This document shows, in pieces, positions 17,648 to 27,082 of a DNA stretch of 64,000 nt (position 1 is the stretch's first letter; every line of letters starts with the position of its first letter). Source of the stretch: an uncultured Clostridia bacterium (lineage in GTDB: Bacteria > Bacillota > Clostridia > Christensenellales > Borkfalkiaceae); the NCBI GenBank assembly GCA_949283125.1, contig CASDRK010000018.1, positions 1-64,000 on the forward strand, written 5' to 3'. Under the pieces are notes generated by a model that was not told where the DNA came from, searched no databases, and was given only the letters and a program-made list of their open reading frames with translations. Position numbers and translations under genes: made by a program.

Positions 17648-17667
17648 GGAGCAGAAAGATCTGCTCC
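17648..17667 (+). terminator. Hairpin between scfA and scfB
   Basis: GGAGCAGA (17648-17655) and TCTGCTCC (17660-17667) form an 8-bp stem with an AAGA loop, followed by TCATTT. It is a likely leaky terminator or 3' stabiliser that lets the peptide be made in excess over the enzyme. Confidence 0.65.
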
Positions 17668-17720
17668 TCATTTAGTGTGCGCGGCGTCCGGCCGCGCGGC
17701 CGTCCGGTCAGATAAAATAC

Positions 17721-19043
17721 ATGTATCACGTTTTTAACTACAAGCAGAATTATTATATTTACGACGTCGGCAGCGGCAGTCTTCATTCGTGCGACAAAAA
17801 GACGGCCGACTACCTCGCGCACGGCGAGGGGCAGAACGTCGATATCTCTTACCTCTCGCAGGCGGACATCAATGAGATAGAGGAGGACGTCCGGGCGCTG
17901 GAAGAGCAGGGTCTTTTAAACGCTCCCGAAACTTCGGCCCGGCCCGTGAAGTCGGACGAGGTAAAGGCGCTGTGCATACACATCTGCCACGACTGCAACC
18001 TTCGCTGCCGTTACTGCTTCGCCGACGAGGGCGCCTATCACGCCGCCCGCGAGTTCATGAGCGAGGAGACGGCCAAAAGGGCCATAGACTTTCTGATAGA
18101 AAACAGCGGCGGCCGCCGCATACTCGAAGCCGACTTCTTCGGCGGCGAGCCTTTAATGTGTCTTGACGTTATAAAAAACGTAGTGGCGTACGCCCGCGAA
18201 CAGGGCGCAAAGCACGGCAAAAAGTTTTTGTTCACCACCACGACCAACGCCCTGCTGCTCGATGACGACGCCATTGATTTTTTCAACCGCGAAATGGAAA
18301 ACGTGGTGCTGTCGATAGACGGCAGAAGAGAGGTGCACGACGCCATACGCAAGACCGTCAACGGCAGGGGCAGTTTCGACGCCGTGCTGCCCAAAATAAA
18401 AAAGTTCGTTCAAAGCCGCGGCAACAAGTCCTACTACGTGCGCGGCACGTTCACGGCAAAAAATCTCGACTTCGCCGACGACGTGATGTTTCTCGCCGAA
18501 CAGGGATTCGACTCCATCTCCATGGAGCCCGTAGTCACGGATATCGAAGATCTGATGATAAAGCCCGAACATCTCCCCGCCATAAAGGCCGAGTACGAAC
18601 GCCTGTGCGATATGTATATACAAAAGTGGAAGGAGGGCAAGGGCTTCAATTTCTTCCACTTCAACGTCGACCTCGAAGGCGGCCCCTGCCTTGCAAAGCG
18701 CGTGTCCGCCTGCGGCGCGGGCAACGAATATTTTTCCGTCGTGCCCAACGGCGACATCTATCCCTGCCATCAGTTTGCGGGCGATCCCGCCTTTAAAATG
18801 GGCAGCGTGTACGGCGGCGGGCTGGATGCAGGCATCAGGCAAAAATTTGCTTCGTCCTGCCTGTTCACGCGCAAAAATTGCAGCGACTGCTTTGCAAAAT
18901 ACATATGCAGCGGCGGCTGCAGCGCCAACAACTATCACTTCACGGGCGACATCCAGACGCCCTACGCCATCACCTGCGAGATGATGAAAAAGCGCACGGA
19001 GTGCGCAATGCACGTCCTCGCCGTAAAAAAAGGCATGGCGTAA
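17721..19043 (+). CDS. scfB: SCIFF maturase, radical SAM/SPASM protein
   Basis: The 440-residue enzyme has an N-terminal peptide-recognition region (about residues 1-75), the radical SAM cluster motif CNLRCRYC (Cys92, 96, 99), and a C-terminal SPASM domain with two auxiliary-cluster cysteine groups, including VPNGDIYPCHQFAG and CSDCFAKYICSGGCSANNYH. It installs thioether crosslinks in the ScfA peptide encoded 95 nt upstream. The translation start has no obvious ribosome site, in contrast to scfA. Confidence 0.95.
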   Translation: MYHVFNYKQNYYIYDVGSGSLHSCDKKTADYLAHGEGQNVDISYLSQADINEIEEDVRALEEQGLLNAPETSARPVKSDEVKALCIHICHDCNLRCRYCFADEGAYHAAREFMSEETAKRAIDFLIENSGGRRILEADFFGGEPLMCLDVIKNVVAYAREQGAKHGKKFLFTTTTNALLLDDDAIDFFNREMENVVLSIDGRREVHDAIRKTVNGRGSFDAVLPKIKKFVQSRGNKSYYVRGTFTAKNLDFADDVMFLAEQGFDSISMEPVVTDIEDLMIKPEHLPAIKAEYERLCDMYIQKWKEGKGFNFFHFNVDLEGGPCLAKRVSACGAGNEYFSVVPNGDIYPCHQFAGDPAFKMGSVYGGGLDAGIRQKFASSCLFTRKNCSDCFAKYICSGGCSANNYHFTGDIQTPYAITCEMMKKRTECAMHVLAVKKGMA

Positions 19044-19058
19044 TCAAAATAGCGCTAA

Positions 19059-19107
19059 AAATATCGTCAATCAACCCATAATCGTTTGACGGGCGATATT
19101 TTTTTAT
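19059..19107 (+). terminator. Terminator of scfB overlapping the secD promoter
   Basis: AAATATCG (19059-19066) pairs with CGATATTT (19094-19101), with further TCAA/TTGA pairing inside, and a T-run to 19105. The 3' arm and T-run lie inside the secD promoter spacer. Confidence 0.8.
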
Positions 19108-19114
19108 TTATAAT
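19086..19114 (+). promoter_or_regulatory. Promoter of secDF embedded in the scfB terminator
   Basis: TTGACG (19086-19091), 17-bp spacer, TATAAT (19109-19114). It gives a leader of about 235 nt before secD. The leader is GC-rich and able to fold, and contains an open frame at 19153-19362 whose stop overlaps the secD start. Confidence 0.8.
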
Positions 19115-19358
19115 AGAGAAGTGCGTGAAACCCGCGCGCCCGCGCGCGGAAGATGAGCGCGGACGGGAGCGCCGTTCCCGTCGCCAAAGACAATATTTTC
19201 GCGGCGGCGGCGCGCTCGGCGCGCACGCCGTCCGATCTACGGCGCGACGCCGCGTGCGGAACATTTCTCCGCCGGCGTCCGGCAAAATACCCTCGCCGCA
19301 GGCCGCGCGCAAAACGTTGCGGGCCGGGCCCGGGCGAAAACACATCAAGGAGTTTTAA

Positions 19359-20903
19359 ATGAGCAAGGTAAGATCTGCAATAACCGCCGCGCTGGTGGTG
19401 ATTGCGATAATCGTCGCCGCGGTGTTCGGCGTCGCGTCCTTCAATGCGGGCGTGGCGCAGCGCTATAACGCCATTGCGGCGGAGATCCCTCTCGGAAGCG
19501 ACTACACGGGATACGTCTATACGACCATCTATCCCGAAGGCGTCATCTCCGCAAGCGATTACAACGCCCTCGAGGGAAGTGACAAGTCCGCCTACGAGCG
19601 TCACGGCGGAGTGTACGTCAACCTCGAGGACAGCGATTACGACGATCTGGCCGCACTGACGGCCGACGTCGAAAGCGACGCCGCGGTTCTGTCCGAAAGA
19701 TTTGCCGACCGCGGACTTTCGGATTACTCCGTCTCTGTCAGGGACGGTCTGTCCATAGTCGCGGCGGTGCCCTCCGGCTTTACCTATGCGGCCTACAAGG
19801 GCAACAATTCCACCGACCGTTCCTCCGCCCTTTCGTCGGCGGCCAACACGCTCGGCTATCTGCTTGCCGACGGCGAGCTGACGATACGCACCGTCGATTC
19901 GAGCATCACGCTCGGCGATTCCGACGACGCAGGCACTTACGATACCACCCGTTTTGCCGACGAATACACCGATGCCGACATTCTCGGCGACGGCTCCCCC
20001 ACATATCCCTTCGTGGGCGCGGGCGAAAGCGCCGCCGACTATTTCTCGTCCGTTTCGGCCTACACTTTCGGCGGTTCCAACGTTCTGAGCTTCAGTCTAA
20101 CTCAGTACGGCCGCGAGCGCATGCGCTACATCTCGTCCATAGCCGCCTACAGCGAAAGTCAGGTCATCTATGTCTGCGTGGGCGACACTCAGGTGCTGGC
20201 CATAACCTGCACCTCCACGATAGATTCGGACAAGATGCAGTTCTCCATGAACACGCTCTCCGCGGCGGAGGACGCCGCGGCCGTGCTCGGTTCCGTCATT
20301 AACGGCGGCGAGCTTTCGGTTGCATACCGGCCCCTCGTGTCCGCGCTCTCCTCGTCGGCCGCCGGCGGCGAAAACGCCGCGCTGCTCACGTTCGTTGCGT
20401 TTGTCGTCGTGCTCGCCGCGCTGTGCGTCGCCGCCGTCGTCAGATACAAAAAACTGGGCGGAGTGCTCTCGCTCTCGCTTATAATACTTGCGCTCGTAAT
20501 GCTCTACGCGCTGTATATCCTCTCCATACTCACGACCTTCGCCGTCGTCGCCGTGTGCGCGGTCATGCTCGTGCTGTTTGCGGGCTCCAACGTGTTCCTG
20601 CTCAACGAGGTGCGCGCGCAGTGCAAGACGGGCAAGACCATGCAGGCCGCCGTAAAGTCGGCGTACAAGCGCACATGGCTGCCCGTGCTCGATATCCACG
20701 CGGTCATTCTGGCGGCGTCCATAATCGTTGCCGCCGTGTGCATCGGCGAAGCCGCGGCATGCGGGCTCATAGCCGTCGTCGGCTCCATAGCTTCCATAGC
20801 GCTGTGGTGGTTCACCAGGCTGATGTGGCACGTCTGCAGCGCGCCCGTCCGCAACAAGTTTGCCTTCGGCGGATTCAAAAGGGAGGTGTACGGCGATGAC
20901 TAA
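19359..20903 (+). CDS. secD: Divergent SecD-like translocase subunit
   Basis: The 514-residue protein has an N-terminal helix, a large exported domain (about residues 30-340) and five C-terminal membrane helices. NVFLLNEVRAQCKTGKTMQA and VKSAYKRTWLPVLDIHAVIL align with the SecD motif region DANVLIxERIxEE and its following loop. SecD with SecF pulls exported proteins across the membrane using the proton gradient. The position of the essential aspartate in SecD helix 4 (VDANV) reads AGSNV here (Gly409). It follows a strong AAGGAG and overlaps secF by 8 nt. The identity rests on position, topology and this alignment. Confidence 0.82.
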   Translation: MSKVRSAITAALVVIAIIVAAVFGVASFNAGVAQRYNAIAAEIPLGSDYTGYVYTTIYPEGVISASDYNALEGSDKSAYERHGGVYVNLEDSDYDDLAALTADVESDAAVLSERFADRGLSDYSVSVRDGLSIVAAVPSGFTYAAYKGNNSTDRSSALSSAANTLGYLLADGELTIRTVDSSITLGDSDDAGTYDTTRFADEYTDADILGDGSPTYPFVGAGESAADYFSSVSAYTFGGSNVLSFSLTQYGRERMRYISSIAAYSESQVIYVCVGDTQVLAITCTSTIDSDKMQFSMNTLSAAEDAAAVLGSVINGGELSVAYRPLVSALSSSAAGGENAALLTFVAFVVVLAALCVAAVVRYKKLGGVLSLSLIILALVMLYALYILSILTTFAVVAVCAVMLVLFAGSNVFLLNEVRAQCKTGKTMQAAVKSAYKRTWLPVLDIHAVILAASIIVAAVCIGEAAACGLIAVVGSIASIALWWFTRLMWHVCSAPVRNKFAFGGFKREVYGDD

Positions 20904-21837
20904 GATAATCAGATTGCGCCACGTGGCCGTTATAGCGGGCATCGTGCTTATCGCCATCGGCATGGCCGTGGGTACGATATGCCACTTTGTCGCCGGCGGA
21001 TTTTTCAACTACGGCGACGAGTTCGCGTCGTACAAGAGCGTGGAGATAACCACGTCCGTCCCCGAAGATTTCGACGGCGGACTGATACAGGGCGTCGCTT
21101 CGGACGAGCTTTCGTCCCTCGGCGCATATGAAACAAGCTATTCGCAGGGTTCGGGATATACCCCCAACACCGTGGTGTACAAGTTCTACGAAACGGTCTC
21201 CGACGACGAGCTGGCCGCGGCGGTTTCCGCAATCGAGGCGCGCTTTGCCGCCGAGGGCATGGAGGACGCTTCCGTTGCATGGCACACCAATCTCGGCTTT
21301 GCCGGCGGCGTATGGCAGCTCAACTACGTTGCCATCGCTCTCGCTTCCGCCGTCGTGCTGCAGGCGGTATATTTCGCCCTCAGGTACAGGCCGGGCATGG
21401 CGCTCTCCGCGCTGGCCGTTCAGCTCTTCGCGGCGGGATTGTACGCTTCGCTGCTTGCCATAACCCGCTGTCCCGTCGGGCTCGAAGCCATAGCGTTCGC
21501 CGTGATCGTCGCGGTGCTCAACGTCATCTGCTGCGGCGTGTTCTTCCAGAAGCTCAAGGCGTCTTTCAAGGACGATGCCAATGCCAAAACAAGCTCGCTC
21601 GAGCTTGTGGCCGACGGCGCCCGCTCCGCGGCAAAGGTGAATGCGTTCGTCTGCGCCGCCGCGGCTGTGTCTGTGGCAGTGTTCGCGATATTTGCCGTCA
21701 TCGCCGCGCCCGCATGGGCAACTCTCGCGCCCTTCGGCGCCTGCCTGCTCGCGGTGGTTGCCTGCGCCCTCTCGTCCGGCGTGCTTGCGCCCGCTTCGTA
21801 TGCGCTCTTCTGCGGCATGGACAGACGCGCAAAATAA
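20896..21837 (+). CDS. secF: Divergent SecF-like translocase subunit
   Basis: The 313-residue protein has one N-terminal helix, a short exported domain (about residues 35-135) and five membrane helices, the SecF plan. GLEAIAFAVIVAVLNVIC and GVFFQKLKASFKDD occupy the place of the SecF motif GYSINDTIVVFDRIRE, but the ND and D positions are non-polar or Gln (around residues 205-222). It starts at 20896 behind GGGAGGTG and overlaps secD, so it is its translational partner. Confidence 0.8.
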   Translation: MTKIIRLRHVAVIAGIVLIAIGMAVGTICHFVAGGFFNYGDEFASYKSVEITTSVPEDFDGGLIQGVASDELSSLGAYETSYSQGSGYTPNTVVYKFYETVSDDELAAAVSAIEARFAAEGMEDASVAWHTNLGFAGGVWQLNYVAIALASAVVLQAVYFALRYRPGMALSALAVQLFAAGLYASLLAITRCPVGLEAIAFAVIVAVLNVICCGVFFQKLKASFKDDANAKTSSLELVADGARSAAKVNAFVCAAAAVSVAVFAIFAVIAAPAWATLAPFGACLLAVVACALSSGVLAPASYALFCGMDRRAK

Positions 21838-21851
21838 ACAGTAATTCCAAA

Positions 21852-21878
21852 GGCGGGTAATTTTACCCGCCCTTTTTT
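21852..21878 (+). terminator. Terminator after secF
   Basis: GGCGGGTAA (21852-21860) pairs with TTACCCGCC (21863-21871), then C and six Ts. Confidence 0.9.
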
Positions 21879-21913
21879 GTATTTGCGGCGCGTTCCGCGC
21901 GGCTCGTTTATTT

Positions 21914-24244
21914 ATGAAAAAGATTCTTCCCGAGTGCGAATTTTCGCCCGAACAACTCAATATCATAGACGGACTGGCCGCGCGCACGGGGCTGTGCCGC
22001 GAAACCGTGCGCATACTCGTCGGCCGCGGTATCGACGACGAGCAAAAGATAAGCGCCTTTCTGCGCCCTTCCCGCCGGCATTTCGTCTCCCCGTTCAAAA
22101 TGAGCGGCATGCGCGAGGCCGTCGAACTGATAACCCGCGCCCGCGACGAGGGCTGGCAGGTGGTGGTGTACGGCGACTACGACGCCGACGGCATATGCGC
22201 TTCGGCGATAATGCGCGGCGTGCTCGCCCAATTCGGCCTTGAACCCGCGGTGTATGTTCCCGAGCGCACGTCCGGCTACGGCCTGAGCGTCCGCGCCATA
22301 GACGAAATTTTCGACGAGCATTTTCCCCAGCTGTTCATCACGGTGGACTGCGGCATATCCAACGCGGAAGAGGTGGAATATATAAAGGAGCAGGGTGCGG
22401 AGGTGATAGTCACCGACCACCACGAGCTGCCCGCCGTCCTCCCCGACTGCATCTGCATTAACCCCAAGATATCCGACGGATATCCCTACGACAATCTCTG
22501 CGGCGCGGGCGTGGCCTTCAAGGTGGGCTGCGCATTGCTCGGCGAGCGCGCGCACGGCTTTCTCGATTACGCCGCCATAGCCACCGTTGCCGACAGCGTG
22601 CCCCTGACGGGAGAAAACCGCGACATCGTGGCCGAGGGCCTGCGCCTTATAAACGGCGGCGGCAGAAAGGCCTATTCCGCCTTTTTGGGCAAACAGGGCG
22701 ACGCCGTCACGGCGCAGACTATTGCCTTTTCGCTCGCTCCCAAAATCAACGCGGCTGGCAGAATGGGCGACGCCAACGCCGCCCTCAAACTGTTCTGTTC
22801 GGAGGACGAGAGCGAGATATTCGACCTGTCGGTAAAACTTACGGAATACAATGCCGAGCGCCAGAAATGCTGCGACGAGCTGTATTGCTCCGCCAAGGCA
22901 AAGCTGAACGCCGAAGGCGCTCCCGGCCGGGTGATAATGCTGCGCGACGAAAGCTGGAACACCGGCTTTGTGGGCATAGTCGCCGCCCGTCTGGCCGAAG
23001 AGTACGCCCGCCCCGCGCTGCTGTTCGTAAAGAACGGCGACATGCTCAAGGGCTCGGCCCGTTCGGTGGAGTCGGTGAACATCTTCGAAGCGCTGAAGGC
23101 GTGCGGCCATCTGATAGCCGAATTCGGCGGTCATTCGCAGGCGGCGGGCGTAAACGTGTCGGAGGAAAACTTCGAAGCCCTGAAGAGCGCCCTCGACAGC
23201 TGGCTGGACGAAAACTGCCCCGCCGGCGCGTTCACGCCCACGCTGTACGTCAGCGGAGAGCTGACCGCTCCGGTTTCGCAGAAGTTCGCGCGCGAGCTGG
23301 AAATGCTCGAACCCTTCGGCGTCGGGTTCAAGCGGCCGCTGTTCTGCCTGTCCGCCGGGGCCTGTCAGGTCAGGCCGGTAAAACCCTTTTCGCCCCACCT
23401 TTCAGTAAAGAGCCCGTACATAGATCTCATGTACTTCGGCGGCGCGCACAACGCCGCGCTGCTGTCTTCAGACGTTCCCAAAAAACTGGTGTTTGAATAC
23501 AACGTATCCACCTTCCGCGGCAGGGAATACGTAAAGGGATTCGTGCGCGACGTGGTCTACGGCCGCGGCTGCGCGGCCGCCGCCCGCCCGCAGATATTGG
23601 TCAACGACATGCGTCTGGCCTGTCTGCCCGCCGTCGGCTGCAGGGTGACTTACGTCACCGCTGACAGGGTGGAGGAGGAGATGGCCGCGTGCGCATTCTA
23701 CGGCACGCTGTTCGTTGCGTTCGGGCAGGCGGCGCTCTCCCGCTTCGCGGGCGTCGCCGCGGATAAGCTCGACGTGGACCTGTTCGCCCTGTCCGGCCGC
23801 AACGTGGCCTCGTGCGTGCTCCTTTCGCCGCAGCCCGACTGCGACCTTTCCGGCTACGGCAAAATAATATTTCTGGACGATCCCGGCGCGGTCACTCTGC
23901 CTTCGCTTGAGGGCAAAGAGGTGTATATATGCCGCGATTACGACGCGTTTGCCGATTTTTCCGAACTCGATTGCGACAGGGACGGGCTGCTGAAGACGTT
24001 CAGGCTGCTGTCCGCCGGCGAAGCGACCTTTGACGGAGCTTCCGCCGAGGAAGTCGCCTTCAGGAGCGCTCCGGCCGGCGATCCCGTTCAGTCGATGTTC
24101 GCGCTCAAGGTGTTTGAACAGCTCGGGCTGATCTCCTTTGACAGCGGCCGCCTCGCCGTCCGCCGCGGCATAAAGACCGAACTGCGCAATTCGCCGCTTT
24201 ACAACATGGCGCTGTCGCGCAGGTCAGACCCGTCCGGCCGTTAA
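21914..24244 (+). CDS. recJ: Single-stranded-DNA-specific exonuclease RecJ
   Basis: The 776-residue 5'-3' exonuclease has the DHH domain (VVYGDYDADGICASA, TVDCGISN, VTDHHELP) and the DHHA1 domain with FGGHSQAAGV, then an OB-fold and a C-terminal extension of about 200 residues seen in Firmicute RecJ. It works in recombination and mismatch repair. No ribosome site is evident before ATG 21914. It sits in the usual secDF-recJ-rel order; apt is missing from its common place between recJ and rel. Confidence 0.95.
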   Translation: MKKILPECEFSPEQLNIIDGLAARTGLCRETVRILVGRGIDDEQKISAFLRPSRRHFVSPFKMSGMREAVELITRARDEGWQVVVYGDYDADGICASAIMRGVLAQFGLEPAVYVPERTSGYGLSVRAIDEIFDEHFPQLFITVDCGISNAEEVEYIKEQGAEVIVTDHHELPAVLPDCICINPKISDGYPYDNLCGAGVAFKVGCALLGERAHGFLDYAAIATVADSVPLTGENRDIVAEGLRLINGGGRKAYSAFLGKQGDAVTAQTIAFSLAPKINAAGRMGDANAALKLFCSEDESEIFDLSVKLTEYNAERQKCCDELYCSAKAKLNAEGAPGRVIMLRDESWNTGFVGIVAARLAEEYARPALLFVKNGDMLKGSARSVESVNIFEALKACGHLIAEFGGHSQAAGVNVSEENFEALKSALDSWLDENCPAGAFTPTLYVSGELTAPVSQKFARELEMLEPFGVGFKRPLFCLSAGACQVRPVKPFSPHLSVKSPYIDLMYFGGAHNAALLSSDVPKKLVFEYNVSTFRGREYVKGFVRDVVYGRGCAAAARPQILVNDMRLACLPAVGCRVTYVTADRVEEEMAACAFYGTLFVAFGQAALSRFAGVAADKLDVDLFALSGRNVASCVLLSPQPDCDLSGYGKIIFLDDPGAVTLPSLEGKEVYICRDYDAFADFSELDCDRDGLLKTFRLLSAGEATFDGASAEEVAFRSAPAGDPVQSMFALKVFEQLGLISFDSGRLAVRRGIKTELRNSPLYNMALSRRSDPSGR

Positions 24245-24331
24245 AGAGCCGTAAAATATTTTGTCCGCAAGCCCTCGCGGCGCATGTCCCGGTGCGCGCG
24301 GCACGGCTGCGCGGTTGATATCAAAGAGTGT

Positions 24332-26464
24332 ATGAAAACTGTATTAGACAAGATAAACGAAAATTATAGCGACGCCGAAAGACAGCTGCTGCTGAAGGCC
24401 TATCACTATGCCGAGGAGATGCACAAAAATCAGAAGCGCGCCTCGGGCGAGCCCTATTTCACGCATCCCTGCGCCGTCGCCGAAATACTCGTCGATCTCG
24501 GCATGGACACCCCGTCCGTGGCGGCGGCCTTTCTGCATGACGTCATAGAGGATACTCCCGCCACGCCGGAGGACATCCGCAGCCGCTTCGGGGACGAGAT
24601 CTTGACGCTCGTCGAGGGCGTTACCAAGCTCGACAAAATACGCTTCCAGACCCGCGAGGAGGAGGACGCCGAAAACTTCCGCAAGATATTCGTCGCCATG
24701 GCCAACGACGTGCGCGTGATCATAATCAAACTCGCCGACCGTCTGCACAACATGCGCTCGCTCAATTTTCTTTCGCACGAGCGGCAGCAGCGAATCGCGC
24801 GCGAAACGCTGGATATCTTCACGCCCCTCGCCGGCCGTCTGGGCATTTCGCAGATAAAGTGCGAGCTCGAAGACCTCTGCCTTAAGTACCTCGATCCCGA
24901 AGCCTACGAATATCTGGCGGCAAACATACATCAGCGGCTGGAGGAGCGGCGCAACTTTGTCGACCTCGTAGTCGCCCAGCTGCAGAAGATGCTCAACGAG
25001 GACAACATAAAAGGCGAAGTCTTCGGCAGGCCCAAGCACTTCTATTCCATCTACCGCAAGATGAAGAACAAGGGGCTCACCCTCGATCAGATATACGACC
25101 TCACCGCGGTCAGGGTCATAGTCAACACCACCGAGGAATGTTACGAAGTCCTCGGCAAGATACACAAGCGCTGGAAGCCGGTGCCCGGCAGGATAAAGGA
25201 CTACATCGCCACCCCCAAGCGCAACATGTATCAGTCGCTGCACACTACCGTCGTAACAAACTTCGGCCAGTATTTCGAAATTCAGATACGCACGTTTGAA
25301 ATGCACAAAATGGCCGAGTACGGCATAGCCGCGCACTGGAAGTACAAGGAGCAGAAGTCGGGCGAAAACTCCTTCGATCAGCGTCTCAGCTGGATACGCG
25401 ACGTAATGGACTGGCAGGGCTCGCTCAACGATTCCAAGGAGTTTGTGGACAGCCTTAAAAACGATTTGTACTCCAACGAACTGCTCGTGTTCACCCCTCA
25501 CGGCAAGGTCATTTCGCTCCCGCTCGAAGCCACTCCCGTGGACTTTGCCTATTCCATCCATTCCGAGGTGGGCAACAAGTGCGTGGGCGCAAAGGTCAAC
25601 GGCAAGATAGTTCCCCTCAATTCCAAACTCAAGACGGGCGACGTTGTGGAGATACTCACCTCCACAACCACCAAGGGCCCCTCGTGGGATTGGTTAAAGT
25701 TCGTAAAGTCCGGTTCGGCCAAGGCAAAGATAAGGCAGTTCTTCAAAAAGGAGATGAAGGAGGAGAACACCAAAACCGGCCGGGCCATGCTCGAAGCCGA
25801 AGCCAAGCGCAGGGGATATTCCTTAAACGACATCCTCACGGACGACTCCTTCAAAAAGCTTTCAAACAAGCTGGTCTTCGCCAACGTGGACGAGATGATG
25901 GCCTCCGTCGGCTACGGCGCCGTCTCCGTCAATCAGATAATCTATAAGCTCATCGACTATTACAAAAAGGAGATGCCCAAACCGGCCGAAGCGCTGGACA
26001 CTGCAAAGCTCAACCACACCCCCGCGGGTTCGGTCACGGTCAAGGATATGTCGGGGCTTTTGGTGCGCTTTGCGCACTGCTGCAATCCCGTTCCCGGCGA
26101 CAGGATAGTGGGGTTCGTCTCCCGCGGGCGGGGCGTGATAATACACCGCGCCGACTGTCCCAACGTCAAGGAGCTGGAAAGCGACCGCATACAGCCCGCC
26201 GAATGGACGGGTCAGACCGAAAAGGGCTTTATCGCCGGCATCAAGATACTTGCCACCGACGACAGCGGGATCACCGCGTTCATCACCTCCGAGATTGCCC
26301 AGCTGCAGCTCACCATGACGCAGATAAACGGCCGTCTGGGCAAGGACGGCAAGGCGCATTTCGACATAAACGTCAAGCTCAACAAGCGCTCCGATCTAGA
26401 CCTGCTCGTCAATCACCTCAAAAAGGATAAACGCATAATAGACGTGTTCAGAACGTCCAACTGA
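24332..26464 (+). CDS. rel: Bifunctional (p)ppGpp synthetase/hydrolase
   Basis: The 710-residue enzyme makes and degrades the stringent-response alarmone. In order: HD hydrolase domain with AAAFLHDVIED; synthetase domain with RVIVNTTEECYEVLG and PKRNMYQSLHTTV; TGS domain VFTPHGKVISLPLEATPVDF; and a C-terminal zinc-finger/ACT region with HCCNPVPGDRIVGFVSRGRG. The start MKTVLDKINENYSDAERQ at 24332 is preferred over the upstream in-frame ATG because homologues begin here. Confidence 0.96.
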   Translation: MKTVLDKINENYSDAERQLLLKAYHYAEEMHKNQKRASGEPYFTHPCAVAEILVDLGMDTPSVAAAFLHDVIEDTPATPEDIRSRFGDEILTLVEGVTKLDKIRFQTREEEDAENFRKIFVAMANDVRVIIIKLADRLHNMRSLNFLSHERQQRIARETLDIFTPLAGRLGISQIKCELEDLCLKYLDPEAYEYLAANIHQRLEERRNFVDLVVAQLQKMLNEDNIKGEVFGRPKHFYSIYRKMKNKGLTLDQIYDLTAVRVIVNTTEECYEVLGKIHKRWKPVPGRIKDYIATPKRNMYQSLHTTVVTNFGQYFEIQIRTFEMHKMAEYGIAAHWKYKEQKSGENSFDQRLSWIRDVMDWQGSLNDSKEFVDSLKNDLYSNELLVFTPHGKVISLPLEATPVDFAYSIHSEVGNKCVGAKVNGKIVPLNSKLKTGDVVEILTSTTTKGPSWDWLKFVKSGSAKAKIRQFFKKEMKEENTKTGRAMLEAEAKRRGYSLNDILTDDSFKKLSNKLVFANVDEMMASVGYGAVSVNQIIYKLIDYYKKEMPKPAEALDTAKLNHTPAGSVTVKDMSGLLVRFAHCCNPVPGDRIVGFVSRGRGVIIHRADCPNVKELESDRIQPAEWTGQTEKGFIAGIKILATDDSGITAFITSEIAQLQLTMTQINGRLGKDGKAHFDINVKLNKRSDLDLLVNHLKKDKRIIDVFRTSN

Positions 26465-26476
26465 CCGGTCAATACC

Positions 26477-27082
26477 ATGCAGATCTACAAAATATATCCC
26501 GTAGGCTTTGCCGCAAACAGCTATATACTCACGGCGGACAACAAAACGTGCGTCGTGATAGACCCCGCCCAGCCGCGCATCCTCGCCGAGTGCGCCGACA
26601 GGGGGCTTACCCCTCGGTATGCTCTGCTTACGCACTGTCATTACGACCATATCGGCGGCTGCGGAGCGCTGTTCGGCGCAGGTTGCCGCATATTGTGCGG
26701 CGAGGACGAAAAGGAGCTTGTGTACGGCGAAGACAACCGCGCCGTCTTTCACGGGATCGTCATACCGCACTTCGATATTTACAAAACTTTGGCGGACGGC
26801 GAGGAGATATGTCTCTGCGGCATAACCTTTAAAACCGTCGCCACGCCCGGGCATACGCGCGGCGGCGTCTGCTACGTGGCTGAGCGCACCGTCTTTTCGG
26901 GCGACACTCTGTTCCGCCGCAGCGTCGGCCGCACAGATTTTTCCACCGGGTCCTATCCCGAACTCGTCCGCTCCGTAAGAAAACTGTACGCGCTCCCGGG
27001 CGATTACGCCGTCTGTCCCGGTCACGATGAGGACACCACGCTCGAAGCCGAGCGCAGATTCAACCCGTATGTTAAGGAGTAA
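26477..27082 (+). CDS. Metallo-beta-lactamase-fold hydrolase
   Basis: The 201-residue protein has the zinc motif THCHYDHIGG, the later His in TPGHTRGG, the Asp in FSGDTLFRRSVGRTD and the final His in CPGHDEDT, the glyoxalase II-like subgroup found next to rel in many Clostridia. The substrate is unknown; hydroxyacylglutathione or another thioester is possible. Its end overlaps the proposed hemZ start by 14 nt. Confidence 0.88.
   Translation: MQIYKIYPVGFAANSYILTADNKTCVVIDPAQPRILAECADRGLTPRYALLTHCHYDHIGGCGALFGAGCRILCGEDEKELVYGEDNRAVFHGIVIPHFDIYKTLADGEEICLCGITFKTVATPGHTRGGVCYVAERTVFSGDTLFRRSVGRTDFSTGSYPELVRSVRKLYALPGDYAVCPGHDEDTTLEAERRFNPYVKE

Noticed and set aside
27027..27068. Earlier start of hemZ at 27027
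   Set aside because: It would extend the overlap with the upstream hydrolase gene to 56 nt and add residues not resembling HemZ.
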